Source of the DNA: Globodera rostochiensis
Taxonomy: Eukaryota > Nematoda > Chromadorea > Rhabditida > Heteroderidae
Length of the DNA: 64,000 nt
Assembly: GCA_018350325.1 (NCBI GenBank)
Contig: JAEVLN010000001.1
Span: forward strand, 1,105,501 to 1,169,500
Reading direction: 5' to 3'
Positions 1 through 10,637 of the stretch are shown here, in pieces. The position numbers and the translations under genes were made by a program. Numbering within the stretch: position 1 is the first letter of the stretch; each line of letters begins with the position of its first letter. The notes beneath the pieces are model-generated. The model saw only the letters and a list, made by a program, of their open reading frames with translations. It was not told the DNA's origin and made no database searches.

Positions 1-396
1 CGGATGGACGTAAACCTATGAATTTTGCCTTTAGCTTCAAAGTTTTTAATAGGTAAAAATTTGGGTTTATGGCGCTAAAATAAGCTAAAAATCAAAACAA
101 GATTTTGGCCTAAGATCACATGATCGGTTTATATGCACGTTTAATAGTCGCAATTCTATTTTTGGTCTTTATTTTTGTTGGCATTTACGATTTATTCTTC
201 GATTTAGATTTTTCTGCGGTTTATCATACAATTTAGAGTGATATCTGTCGCTTTTTAGCTTTTCTTTTTCAGTTTGGCACTTTTCCCTTTGGATTTTTGA
301 CGGTTTCCCTTTTGGCGTTTTAGTACTTTTGTTGTTTACGTGCGCTTTTTTTACCAATTTTTTATTTTTTACAAAATTTATAAAAAAAGTGTTCAA

Positions 397-908
397 AAAG
401 CAAAAGAGCCAATATTAGCAAAAAGCAAAAGAGCCAATATTAGCAAAAAGCAAAAGAGCCAATATTAGCATAAAGCAAAAGAGCCAATATTAGCAAAAAG
501 CAAAAGAGCCAATATTAGCATAAAGCAAAAGAGCCAATATTACCAAAAAGCAAAAGAGCCAATATTAGCAAAAAGCAAAAGAGCCAATATTAGCATAAAG
601 CAAAAGAGCCAATATTAGCATAAAGCAAAAGAGCCAATATTAGCAAAAAGCAAAAGAGCCAATATTAGCAAAAAGCAAAAGAGCCAATATTAGCAAAAAG
701 CAAAAGAGCCAATATTAGCATAAAGCAAAAGAGCCAATATTAGCATAAAGCAAAAGAGCCAATATTAGCATAAAGCAAAAGAGCCAATATTAGCATAAAG
801 CAAAAGAGCCAATATTAGCAAAAAGCAAAAGAGCCAATATTAGCATAAAGCAAAAGAGCCAATATTAGCATAAAGCAAAAGAGCCAATATTAGCATAAAG
901 CAAAAGAG
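397..908. repeat. 25-bp minisatellite, about 20 copies
   Basis: Tandem array of a 25-bp unit, core caaaagagccaatattagca followed by aaaag or taaag. Copies are nearly identical and differ mainly by one A/T change, so recent amplification or active homogenisation is likely. It lies just beyond (3' of) the FIC-like exons on the minus strand, where the missing catalytic exon of that gene would be expected. Confidence 0.95.
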
Positions 909-1295
909 TCAGTACTCACTTTTTGCTTTTAAAACTTGGATTTTTTGACACTTTTCCCTGGCTTCTTTCAGTTTGACACTTTTTGCTTTTAAACGGATTT
1001 TTTGAAACTTTTCCCTTTTCGCATATTTGGCACAGCGACACCCCAGGCGTTTTCATCCATTTCAATGAAAGAGAAGCGGGTAGCGTGCGGGCTGACGGTA
1101 GCAATCTCCCTGAAGTAAAAAAATCTCGTATCAAAATCATTTTTATCTGGTTCCCGATCTCATCATAAGAAAATTTAATAATTGAGACGCTTTTTTTTTT
1201 TTTAATAATGGATATTTCGCTTTTTTGTGCATATAAACCGTATGTTTTTATCCTATACGGGCCTATAATTTTTGTTAGGCCATAATAGAACTTAC

Positions 1296-2180
1296 GAGTT
1301 GGTGGGACGCCCTTGCGGCTATTTCCCCAATCGGCATCACGCGGCTGGTAAGCTCGCGGTTCAGCCACTCCACCAATGCTTCCATTTCGACAGGCACTTG
1401 GTAGTAGGGCATTGGCACAAAGTCGTTGCCGACGGTGACCTGGCATGTGCGCAGCCTGCCGGCACCAGCATGGCGGCGGCCCAGAACGCCCATGTGCAGT
1501 TGAAGGATGGTCTGAGATGGGATCTGTTAGGTCCTTTCGGCCATGTTTTGGGCAAATATCGTTCATATGGTCCGGACTTAAAATCAAACGAAATATATAT
1601 ATCAATCGACTCCTCTCGGTCTGTAATATAAGAATCCGAAAAAAATTTTGTTGGGCAACCATTCTCTGAAGACTTACAGACCCGGGACTGAAGTGTCTTT
1701 TGGCTGGGGACTCAACCGGGTACTTGAGTGATCCAAGCATAATTATTCCACACTTTCAATGCATATGCGCATTTCCGATTAAAATCAAAAAAATTATATC
1801 TTAAATTTAGTGAGCCTAGAATAAAGATTCCACATTTCAATGCATATGCGAGTTCACCGATAATTTTGAACTAAAATCCCTTTTATGCATAAATATCTTT
1901 TCCCAGCATATGAACGATATTTTCCTTATTTTGAATTAACCTTAATGGTGAATTTGCCGTCCGGCATTGTTGTCGTCCCGATCAACGGGAGGAATTCTCT
2001 GTCACCGGAGAACGGCGACGAAGCTCTTTCCATTGAGCGCACCATGTGTTCAGCGTGCCTTTCCTGCTTACGCTGTCTTCCTTCCGGCATCGCCCCCTGG
2101 TGGTGTTCTTCTTCGTCTTCATCGCTTAACAATTCTTCAGGCATTTCAAAATCATCTTCGGGCACTTGTCCACTCTCCAT
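1296..2180 (-). CDS. FIC-domain (FICD-like) protein, 5' two exons, incomplete
   Basis: Two minus-strand exons, 2180-1941 (ATG at 2180, acidic 80-aa N-terminus, donor gttaat) and 1523-1296 (76 codons, acceptor ctaacag, donor gtaagt), join in phase 0. The second resembles the centre of the animal FICD/FIC-1 fold: residues corresponding to the AGRxRTxQVxVG strand and flap, a VEWLN segment, then the helix ending RASHQL just before the expected HPFxDGNGR catalytic loop. FIC proteins transfer AMP to hydroxyl side chains; FICD AMPylates and de-AMPylates the ER chaperone BiP. No exon with the catalytic motif is visible between 1296 and 1. A possible exon after an acceptor near 1116 does not fit the phase and lacks the motif. 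There is no signal anchor or TPR region in the visible N-terminus. It may be a truncated copy, or part may be hidden by the downstream minisatellite. The domain call is good; function is doubtful. Confidence 0.6.
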
Positions 2181-2199
2181 TATTAATTTATGCGACTAA

Positions 2200-4180
2200 A
2201 GAAGCATTACTTAGTCGAACTCAAAGCAGCAATAAGTCGGTGTAAAATGGTGTTAAAATCCAGTTTCTCTCGTATTTTAATTGAAAATCCGTTCCGATTC
2301 CGTTCATAGGAGGCTAATTGCTGATGTAGATCGATATGTGAATTTAATTGGCTAATTTTTAGGCCGAATTTACTTGTTAAAAACGTTCAATTTACTTTAT
2401 TTATTATTCACCCAATTGAAGTTGGACTCATCATTTGAAAAAGCAAACGCAATACTCAGAAGAAAAACCATCTGAGCGTCTACAAATTTCGTGACGTTTG
2501 AAGCGGATCGCTTGATTGGTGGAAAGCCGAAGAAGAACACGGTCGTGGAGTAATACAATTCGAACGTACCCTTCAGAAGGGTAACCCAAAGCCTACAACA
2601 AAAATGGCCGTGATCCCGAATTACGGTTTCTAAAAAAACCTGCAAATCGACCGGGATCCAAAAAGTTGCAGTTTTGGACCATATTCAATCAAAAATCCCA
2701 CAATTCTCTCCGACTCCACCCCAAAACTGATCCAAAAGCTATGAAAAATACTGCCATTTTCCGGACTTATTTTAAGATTTTTTCCAAAACGGTTTCTTCG
2801 ATATCGGTTTGGCACTTTTTTGTGTAAAAGATGGAATTTCCCAACAATTTTACTCATCAAAACCATTTTCAGTAAAAAAATGTTTTTATTCAATTTACAA
2901 ATAAATGATGTAACAAATAAATAAAATTTTGATCAATCAAGAATGTCCAAATTAGCACCGAGATTTGATTGTTCACAGGGCCGCCCATTTGAAAATGTCC
3001 TTCTTCGACGCCAGAAATTCACAAATCGGTCCATTGTGAAAGGATCCAACAAAATTAACATTAAAAAAAATTAGATCCGGACCAATTAAAAATATGATTT
3101 TTTGAAGCATGTGAACGGAACGGAATCGGATGTTTAGGACGGGCGAGAGAAAATGTGTGGATAGAACAATTGCGATATTGATATGTGGATAATAAATTGG
3201 GGATGCCATGATCGCGGTAACGTTATCGTTGAATTTTCAAACAAATTACCTAAACGTTTTTGGAGTGATTACTTCTCGAGATTTAAGAATGGATGGGCAA
3301 ATTACGCATAACGATTGGATCACGGCATTTTGTATGGGGAATATACATAGGAGGCAAATTATTTCAATTGAAAAACAGTACAAACTAATTAATGCCGAAA
3401 TAGGTCACTCTCGACCAAAATAGATATAAAAAATGTTATTTATCCATAAATTTTGCAACAAAAAGCATGCTCAAACCCAAAGATTGACAGGTGATGGTCC
3501 CGCGCATAGATAGGCTCACAGTGCTCTTTCATTTTATTTAACAAAAAAAACATGAAATTTTACAACATAGAATGAGCATCAACAATACTATTACAAGTTT
3601 TGGTTTGAAACAGGATTTTAAAAAATTACGTCATCGGTGCATACGACGAAAAAATCGTAAATACGACGCAAAGTTAGAGTACATAGGCCTAGGACCGGGA
3701 TTTAATGGGTAAAAACAAAGATTTGTTAATTTTGAAAACCGGGACCACAAAAAGGAGAAATAACAACCCCAAATAAGCGTTATCCTGTTTCAATTAAACT
3801 TGTAAAATACGAGGACTAAATGGATATATTCGATGTCATTTACTGGCTTTGATCTGAAAATTTTCTATTTTAAAGAAAAAGAGTTGAAAGACAATTTGCA
3901 TTCTAACCACATTCTCCGAACTTTTTTCGTTCTACTTTTTTCAAACTAACCAAATAAAAGATTTTTCGAAAGCTTAAAATAAAAGCATGTTAGCTTTCAA
4001 ATATAGTAAATGCCATACGTGGTCAGATGAAGCAAAAGATGTCTTTAGACTCTTTTTCGGGGATCTCCCCTTTTTTTGTTATTTGAGATAAAATTTTAAA
4101 TTCGGAGGTATTCGAGGGACTGATTACAAATCTCACTGGAGAGCTAAAAAAAAGTTCAAAAATCTTAAAAAATCAATGAT
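2200..4180. other. AT-rich non-coding stretch
   Basis: About 2 kb with frequent stops in all frames. I see no exon with convincing homology and splice sites, no RNA gene and no clear tandem repeat. Confidence 0.5.
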
Positions 4181-4191
4181 GTAATCAGCCC

Positions 4192-4256
4192 CAGGGATGG
4201 GCGGAAATTTATTTTCAAAAAACGGAAAACGGAAAACGGAATTCCGCCCATCCCTG
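4192..4256. mobile_element. 65-bp hAT-like MITE with perfect 8-bp TSD
   Basis: The termini cagggatgggcggaa and ttccgcccatccctg are perfect 15-bp inverted repeats. The element is flanked on both sides by atcagccc (4184-4191 and 4257-4264), an 8-bp target-site duplication. A terminal CAGGG and an 8-bp TSD are typical of hAT non-autonomous elements. The interior is only short aacggaa repeats, so it has no coding capacity. Confidence 0.9.
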
Positions 4257-4264
4257 ATCAGCCC

Positions 4265-7260
4265 CCCCCCCCGAAATTCCGAAAGCTCAAATAACAAAAA
4301 AAACATCACTATGTTGCCTGAAATATAGAAAATCTTTAAATCAAAGCCACCAAATGACATCGGATAATTAAGTCGTCGTATAAAATAGGCCTTGGCTATC
4401 GTACGGCTGAAGACCATCCCCGGTGTGTTCATGGCTAATTTTACGCGCCAACATGGTCGTGCCGTTGAAGAAAAACTCTGAATTTTATACTTTAAAATTT
4501 GGCTTACATAATAATTAATGAATAAGACACTAAATCAGGAAACAGGTGGGGTTTTGTCAGTGTTTTAAGTAACAATTTGGAACTTCACCCATAATTTAGT
4601 ACATTTCAAAGATCATTTTGATTTGGACCTATTTTGGCATTAAATTAGAAGAACTTAATACAAATAAATAATGGGTAAAGAGCGAGGCGAATGATAATCC
4701 GTATTATCTGTTAAGTAGCGAAGAGCGTCTTTCAAAATGGTCAATAAGAAAAATTAATGTTGAAAAATTTCATTTGCTTATATACCTCACCATAACTAAC
4801 GAAGGAAAAAGCAAGGAAAAGCAATTAAATATGGCATTGAGCGTTGGCGTTATGTCATTCAAAAAAAAAGAGAAATTACAGCAGAAATCGAGTTGGTCGC
4901 ACTTCGAGAATTTTTGATTAAAAACACCCAAACTGTTTTATCGAAAATCGGTGAAATCATCCTTGCAGTCTACCTGAACATTTTTTGCGCATCGTTTCGA
5001 CAAAATTGGCTTGTTTCCGTCCTTTTACCTCCAATTACCTCGAATTGCGTTTGCATTTTTGCTTTTCGTTGGAAGTTGTGCATTTCATATGACAACCGGA
5101 GTCATTCAGCTTCTCCGGACTTCTGATCAAATGAGCTCATCCACCGCCAGAACGTTTGAGATTTAAAAATTTCTTGGATTTTGAGTGCCAGTTTAAGCTT
5201 GGGCATTGATCCGCTTTTTGGGACTTAGTACCAAACATTGAGATGAGATTCGATGGCATTTTGCAAGTTTAAATTTCAGTTACCCTCGGACATTTTTTAA
5301 AAAATAACATTGCGCAGGAAAATGTTTATTATTCGATTGATTGTCCAATTATTCTCGACGTCTGACTCTCTCTTTTTCGACTGCAATTCATCAAAATCAA
5401 ATTTGGGGTAAACTCGTAAATCAAGTCGAAAAGTTGTTAAAAAATTGAATAAAAATTTTCATGTAATTTTTTGCCTTCCCCCACTACCAATGTTTCAACA
5501 CATTTTGTAATGCTCTGCTGATGCCCTTTTTCTTAACAGTTTGGTGATTTTTCATCAACTTCGAGCGTTCGCCGCCCGCACTTTCTCTCCCTTTTTCATC
5601 AAGTTCAAGCTGTTCGCCGCTTCCTCTCCTTCCTTCCGTCCCATGCACATTTGGTCCGCTTCATTGATGTGCCCGATGGAGGACACTGTTCTCTGCTTAC
5701 TTGTTGCTTTCCGGTTGTTGATTGTGTGGTGAGTGAGAGTTGAAGCCGACTGCGGCGAACGGGGCGTACTGCGCGAGTGAATGGAGGATGAATAGTCCAT
5801 GCCCATCCCCAGTTTATACAAACAAATATATACACTCCTCCATCGGGTGCTCTTCTTGCTCTCCGATCTCCTCTCGCACAAACAATTTGGGGGGAGGGGG
5901 GGGGGGATTTGATTCGGTTGAGGGATGGTGGACGGACCGAAGAGGAAAAACCATCATCCCTTCCGCCCGCCCGCCCGTCCGTCCACCAATTCTCTCACTT
6001 CCGTTCGTCCTTTCTCTTTTTCCTGCGCACTTTGATTGGTTCTCCCTCCTCTCCGCTTCTCGCACATTCACTTTTCGTAGTTCGAGTTCAAACAGGACAA
6101 CAACAACAGAACTGCAGCAGCCCGCGTGGCAACATGTAGACGGAGTATCGGCGTGATCCGGATTACGGATTGCTCCCGCCGGACACATCCCCCCCCCCTC
6201 AGATTTCCTCCCGGACACATCCTCCTATCCCCCCAGATTTCCTCCCGGACACATCCTCCTATCCCCCCAGATTTCCTCCCGGACACATCCTCCTATCCCC
6301 CCAGATTTCCTCCCGGACACATCCTCCTATCCCCCCAGATTTCCTCCCGGACACATCCTCCTATCCCTCTTCCTCAGTTTCATTCAACCCATCATCCGCC
6401 CCCCCCCCATTCACATTCATCCCGTTTTGCTCGGCATCATCATCGTCATCCTTTTCTTCCTCATCGTCCGTTTCTTATCAGTGCTGGGGGAAACCTCCGA
6501 CTTCCAGCAGCAGAGTTTGGGGAGAAAAAGGGTTGCTGGTGGCTGGAGGTGAAGCTCCCGGAATCGGCGGAGTCAAGAACAGTGACATCATCCCCCCCCC
6601 CTCCCCTCCCCCACCCCCACTCTTTCCTGGAACATCATCAGCAGAGCAGTTTTGTTCCCCACACCCCCCCCCCCATTCTGCCGATGGCTTTTTCCTCCGT
6701 TTCTTTTTTTAACCCACCAAAAAATTTTTTTGCCCCGTCGTCACGTCCATAAAACAACGCATTCATATTTAATGCGTTATTTGACTCACTTCGCCTCACT
6801 TGCTGAATTCCCGTCCGTCCAGCAGCCCCTCCCTCCCGAAACTCGTCTCGTCATCGTCTTCTTCTTTTAACGATTCACAACACACAATTCGCCCTTTCAC
6901 AAATCCCTCCCATCCATTCTCAGCAAAAATAAATGTCTTGAATTGATAGCCCCGCCCCGCCCGCCCGCCCAACAAATGGATGATTTTGTGCTAAACTTCA
7001 AAAAAGCTCAGACCTTCATTGAGCGTCTCAAAGGTTTTACCACATTTTGAAGCTGTTCAGAAAGTGCCAAATCGGAGAATTTTCTCAATCTTCCAATACA
7101 CCGGGCATTTTTGCCAGGTTTTTTGGGCCAGTGCCGCGTTTTTGGCTTTTCCAAAACCAACAGTAATTTGTTCTCTCTTATTGATGGCAAATTTTGGACC
7201 AATTTTTCTGCTCAAAATCGTTTAAATTCCCCCCTCCATGTGCCTTGAACACACTGAAAT
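4265..7260. other. non-coding stretch with C-rich low complexity
   Basis: 4.3-5.5 kb is AT-rich with nothing recognised. 5.5-6.95 kb is pyrimidine-rich on the plus strand with runs of eight or more C or G, and its long open frames are low-complexity Pro/Ser/His artefacts. A 34-bp minisatellite lies inside (listed separately). Confidence 0.5.
6192..6368. repeat. 34-bp minisatellite, about 5 copies
   Basis: Tandem repeats whose unit begins cctcctatccccccagattt and continues tcctcccggacacat, almost identical between copies. The repeat makes several frames open, giving Pro-rich false ORFs. Confidence 0.9.
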
Positions 7261-7303
7261 ACGAGTTGGATGGCTCGAAGTCCAAAAAAAAGTTTTTGTT
7301 CAG

Positions 7304-7461
7304 AGCGCGTCGAAACGGCGTTGAACGCAAAGGACGAGGAAATTGTACAGTTGAGGGACGAATTGAAGCGGGTTGACAACGAGCTGAAGCGGTGCCGAAC
7401 AGAGAACGAGGCGCTGACGAAGAAAATTTGGCAAATGGAGAAAAGGAATCAAAATGAATAA
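7304..7461 (+). CDS. possible 3'-terminal coiled-coil exon
   Basis: After a good acceptor (tttttgttcag, ending 7303) an open frame of about 52 codons runs to TAA at 7459-7461. It is strongly charged with heptad-like spacing of Leu/Ile/Val (for example KDEEIVQLRDELKRVDNEL), so it predicts a short parallel coiled coil. This composition occurs in many proteins, including the N-terminal zipper of cGMP-dependent kinases, but I cannot assign a family. No upstream exon is convincing. It may be a fragment of a gene or a chance ORF. Confidence 0.3.
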
Positions 7462-7479
7462 ATCGACGCTTTCTTTAGC

Positions 7480-8400
7480 TACGATCCCTCCTAAATGCTT
7501 TTCAATTTATTTTTTATTTTTTTAATTGAGACGTAATTATTCCCCATCAAATTTGATTTGAACTACTCTTCAGGAATCGTTGTTTTTTTCCCGAGTTGAC
7601 ACAAAAAGGTGGACAAATTCCGTTACATTTTACAAAGCAATAACATTTATCTGTGTGCAAAACACCCATGTTGATGAACACCGAAATAACAATGTTTAGA
7701 ACAACAAAATTCAGTGGGGGGCCGCTAGCGGAAGAATAAATAAAATCGATGGAATAACTGACAAAGTGTTGATAGGGGAAAAGCATAAATTATGAGTATA
7801 TTTTTTTGCATAAATTATCTTTCTGTGAATATATATAAACGGGGAAATTTGATTATAAAATCTGTCCAAATTTCAACAGTGCGTAAAATTTTTACCAAAA
7901 AAGCATTTCGCACTCATTTATGGTACTGTAGATGAACAAAGGAGGTGATAGGACCCGTCAGAAGAGTTCAGAACTCGCTCAAAATGAAGTCCGGGACTGC
8001 CACGCTAACAATTTTTTGAAATTATATTTTTTCCCCAATTTTAGCTAATTTTTCTTTTTTGAAAATTCCTTTGTTGGCGCTGCTCACACATTCTGAGAAA
8101 GTGTCCAAAATACGAGACGACTAGCAGAGGGAAAGAATACAAAGAAGAAAAATAGGAAACAAATGTTCAAATTTGTGAGATGAATGGGAAAAGAAAGTGC
8201 GGGCTCCGGCCACCACCACCTCTCCGTCAATCGTTTGGGTACACTTTTGTGTGCCTAAATTAAAGTTATATTAAAAAAAAATTGTTTTTAATTTTTAAAA
8301 ATGACCCAAAACAGGACGGAACCAATCAAAACACAATAAATTTGCGTAGAAAATGACCAAAAATGCTCCTTGCCCGCGGGCTTTCCCAGCGTGTCACATT
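7480..8400. other. AT-rich intergenic stretch
   Basis: Nothing recognised beyond homopolymer A/T runs. It separates the coiled-coil ORF from the convergent YccV-like gene. Confidence 0.5.
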
Positions 8401-8425
8401 TAATGTGTGTTGTATATATATTTAT

Positions 8426-9850
8426 TTACCATGGCCTCGACTTGTAGCAGGTGCCGTCGAAGGACTCAAAATAATGTTTGACCAACGGGTGCACAATGGC
8501 ATTGTTGGAAAGCAGCACAATGTTCCGCTCGATCACGTAGGCAATTTGTGGAATTAGGCGATCTGAAGCATGCTTTGATTAATCGTCAAAAAATACGAGC
8601 TTTTTGTTACGAATTTTGCATTTTTATTATTTCCACAAAATTGATTCACTTAAGATTCGGAACAAAATCAATCAAAACGATTTTCTTAGATGTTTGAACA
8701 AAATCAAATATTGAAATCTTAGTACCAAAAACTTAACCGGTTTTAAACGTGACAGAAAGTTGGATCGAACTAAGAAAAACTATAACGGCCTGGTTAATGA
8801 TTGAGCATTTTTGTTGAGTCTTACAATTGACCCAATTTGAAATTTTTGTGACACAGATCGCCAACCAAATTAACAATTTGTTTGAATTTTTTAAAGCTAA
8901 AAATTTTTTAAAAAATTCCAGGTGACACCTATTGGCGCCGTGTCGTGGGAAGATCGGACTTTTTGTTTTTGAGTTATAACCTCGCGTGTCGATGAGAATT
9001 GTGTAATTTGGCTCGTCAATTGGTTCAGCGCCGTGCACTTTCTTTATCCACCAGTCGGGTGCCTTGGCCTTCTCGTCCCAGGCGATGATCACGCCGCGAT
9101 AATTGTGTATTCGATGTTTGACGACTTGGCCAACGCGGTATTTTATGTGCGGTGGCCGAGGATGCCTTGGCTCACTGGAAGCTAAAAATTGAAAAAAAAT
9201 GTTTAGTTTACATAACCTTCGTGTCCAATTTGTTTAAAACAAATTTCCAAAAAAAACCTTTAAAATTCATTTTTAGGAATTTTGTAAAGGTCGTCGTCTG
9301 CACATCAGTGCCAGGGTTACGTCGAAACCTTTCGATTTCGATCATTTCAAAGTTTTTCTTTCGTTTCGATTTCGAAAACCAAATTTAAAAATTTCGAGAA
9401 TTTTTTCTTTGGAGACGCAGCCCTGGTCAGTGCTGAAAAAACTATAAAAAATTTGTAAGTACACAAAATTTGAGAATTGCAAGAAAGCTGAGCACCTCCA
9501 AATACATCTCTGGACTCGCCCTTCTCCCTCAAATTGCTTTCATCGATTGTATCTTCGCCGCTTTCGCGCAGCGTTTTTTGACCAATTTCTTCCTCATCAA
9601 CATTTTCGTCGACAGAACTCCGTCCAAAAATGGGACTAAAATAGCGGCCATAAACCTCCCGGAGTTGCTGGACAAATCTGAATATTTTTCAATGCATTTT
9701 CAACAACAAATTAAAATATTTTTTTTTGTGATTGTTTTTGCTTAGGCTTTTATTTTATGAATTTACTGACTCGTGCAGGTAAAACTGCGCATCGGATGTT
9801 GACCGTGCGGAGAGGTAAAATTGCAGTGGGACCGAAAAAAGAATGCCAGC
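8426..9850 (-). CDS. YccV/HspQ-like domain protein (FBXO21-type C-terminus)
   Basis: Minus-strand exons 9677-9496 (acidic linker), 9181-8981 and 8562-8426 (TAA at 8428-8426) splice with consistent phases. A further upstream exon ending at 9771 probably precedes them, but its start is not resolved. The last two exons encode a YccV-like (hemimethylated-DNA-binding / HspQ) domain. Seen are KYRVGQVVKHR, NYRGVIIAWD, the WI segment, YTILIDTR, then IAYVIERNI and IVHPLVKHYFESFDG. This order matches the C-terminal domain of FBXO21-type F-box proteins better than POLDIP2. No F-box or transglutaminase-like region was found upstream, so this is either a short stand-alone version or the N-terminal exons are unrecognised. 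A small hAT-like element sits in the intron between 9496 and 9181. Role inferred only from domain: protein-protein interaction in a ubiquitin-ligase or protease-adaptor context. Confidence 0.7.
9312..9425. mobile_element. 114-bp hAT-like MITE in an intron of the YccV-like gene
   Basis: Ends CAGGGTTACGTC and GACGCAGCCCTG are imperfect inverted repeats (10/12). The flanks atcagtgc (9304-9311) and gtcagtgc (9426-9433) are a 7/8 target-site duplication. The interior is rich in tttcgatttcga. Confidence 0.7.
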
Positions 9851-10637
9851 AAAAAGTAAAGTTGGCGAAATTTCCACCATAAGGGGGTAGAAAATTGTGA
9901 AATATATTTAAATAAAAATTTTTCTGAATTTATGGACAAAATTTGGCGCTTGGAATTTGTTGAAAACAACTAATTTTTTCTGTTATTTACAATTTGCACT
10001 TTTTCTTAAACAAAAAAAAGCAAAAAGAAATTATATAGGCGAGGCTAGCCAATAGCAAATTTATCTGACGAAAAATTTTAATTTCAATGCGCTCGCGTGG
10101 GATATAATGTCCAAATTAAACGTTTGTTTCTGGCATTATATTCAACATTTTTCAAAAAATGGCATAAATTAGTTTATTTGTTAGCGTTGATTTGGGTGCA
10201 CAAAAGTGACCCGTCCGGCAGCCGGTTGGCGTTGACTGGTTTTTATTTTTAATAATCTACAAATTCTAAATAAAATTGCGATAAGTTCTTATGCTTTTCT
10301 AAGAAGCAAACGAATATTCGAGCAAAAAAAAAATGGCTAAAAGTTTGTTTGCTACATACAAAAAAAAAATGTCAAAGTGTGAAAAAAAAGTGACGCACAC
10401 GAGAGCCAGCTCATTTATTGCCGATTATGTATTAAAATAAAATTTATAGGTACCATTCGAAAGCTTAATATAATACAATAAGTAAAAAGCTAACAGTAAA
10501 AGAGAGAAATATGTAAACTAAAAGCTCTCGATTATTGACAATTCTGGAATTGTAACTTTCTGAAACGCATTAAAACCGTGTTGTTTTCTTAGAATGTAAA
10601 AATTCTACATTGAATTTTACACACACAGAAGTTTCGA

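Noticed and set aside
169..396. Basic 75-codon ORF on the minus strand
   Set aside because: Lys/Asn-rich translation of AT-rich DNA next to a minisatellite; no homology.
397..908. CRISPR-like appearance of the 25-bp array
   Set aside because: There are no unique spacers; units abut directly, and the genome is eukaryotic. It is a minisatellite.
1020..1116. Candidate FIC exon after acceptor ttttacttcag
   Set aside because: Phase does not match the donor at 1295 and the encoded peptide lacks HPFxDGNGR.
5740..6870. Several overlapping Pro/Ser/His-rich ORFs
   Set aside because: Low-complexity C-rich DNA plus a 34-bp repeat; multiple frames open at once, none with recognisable domains.
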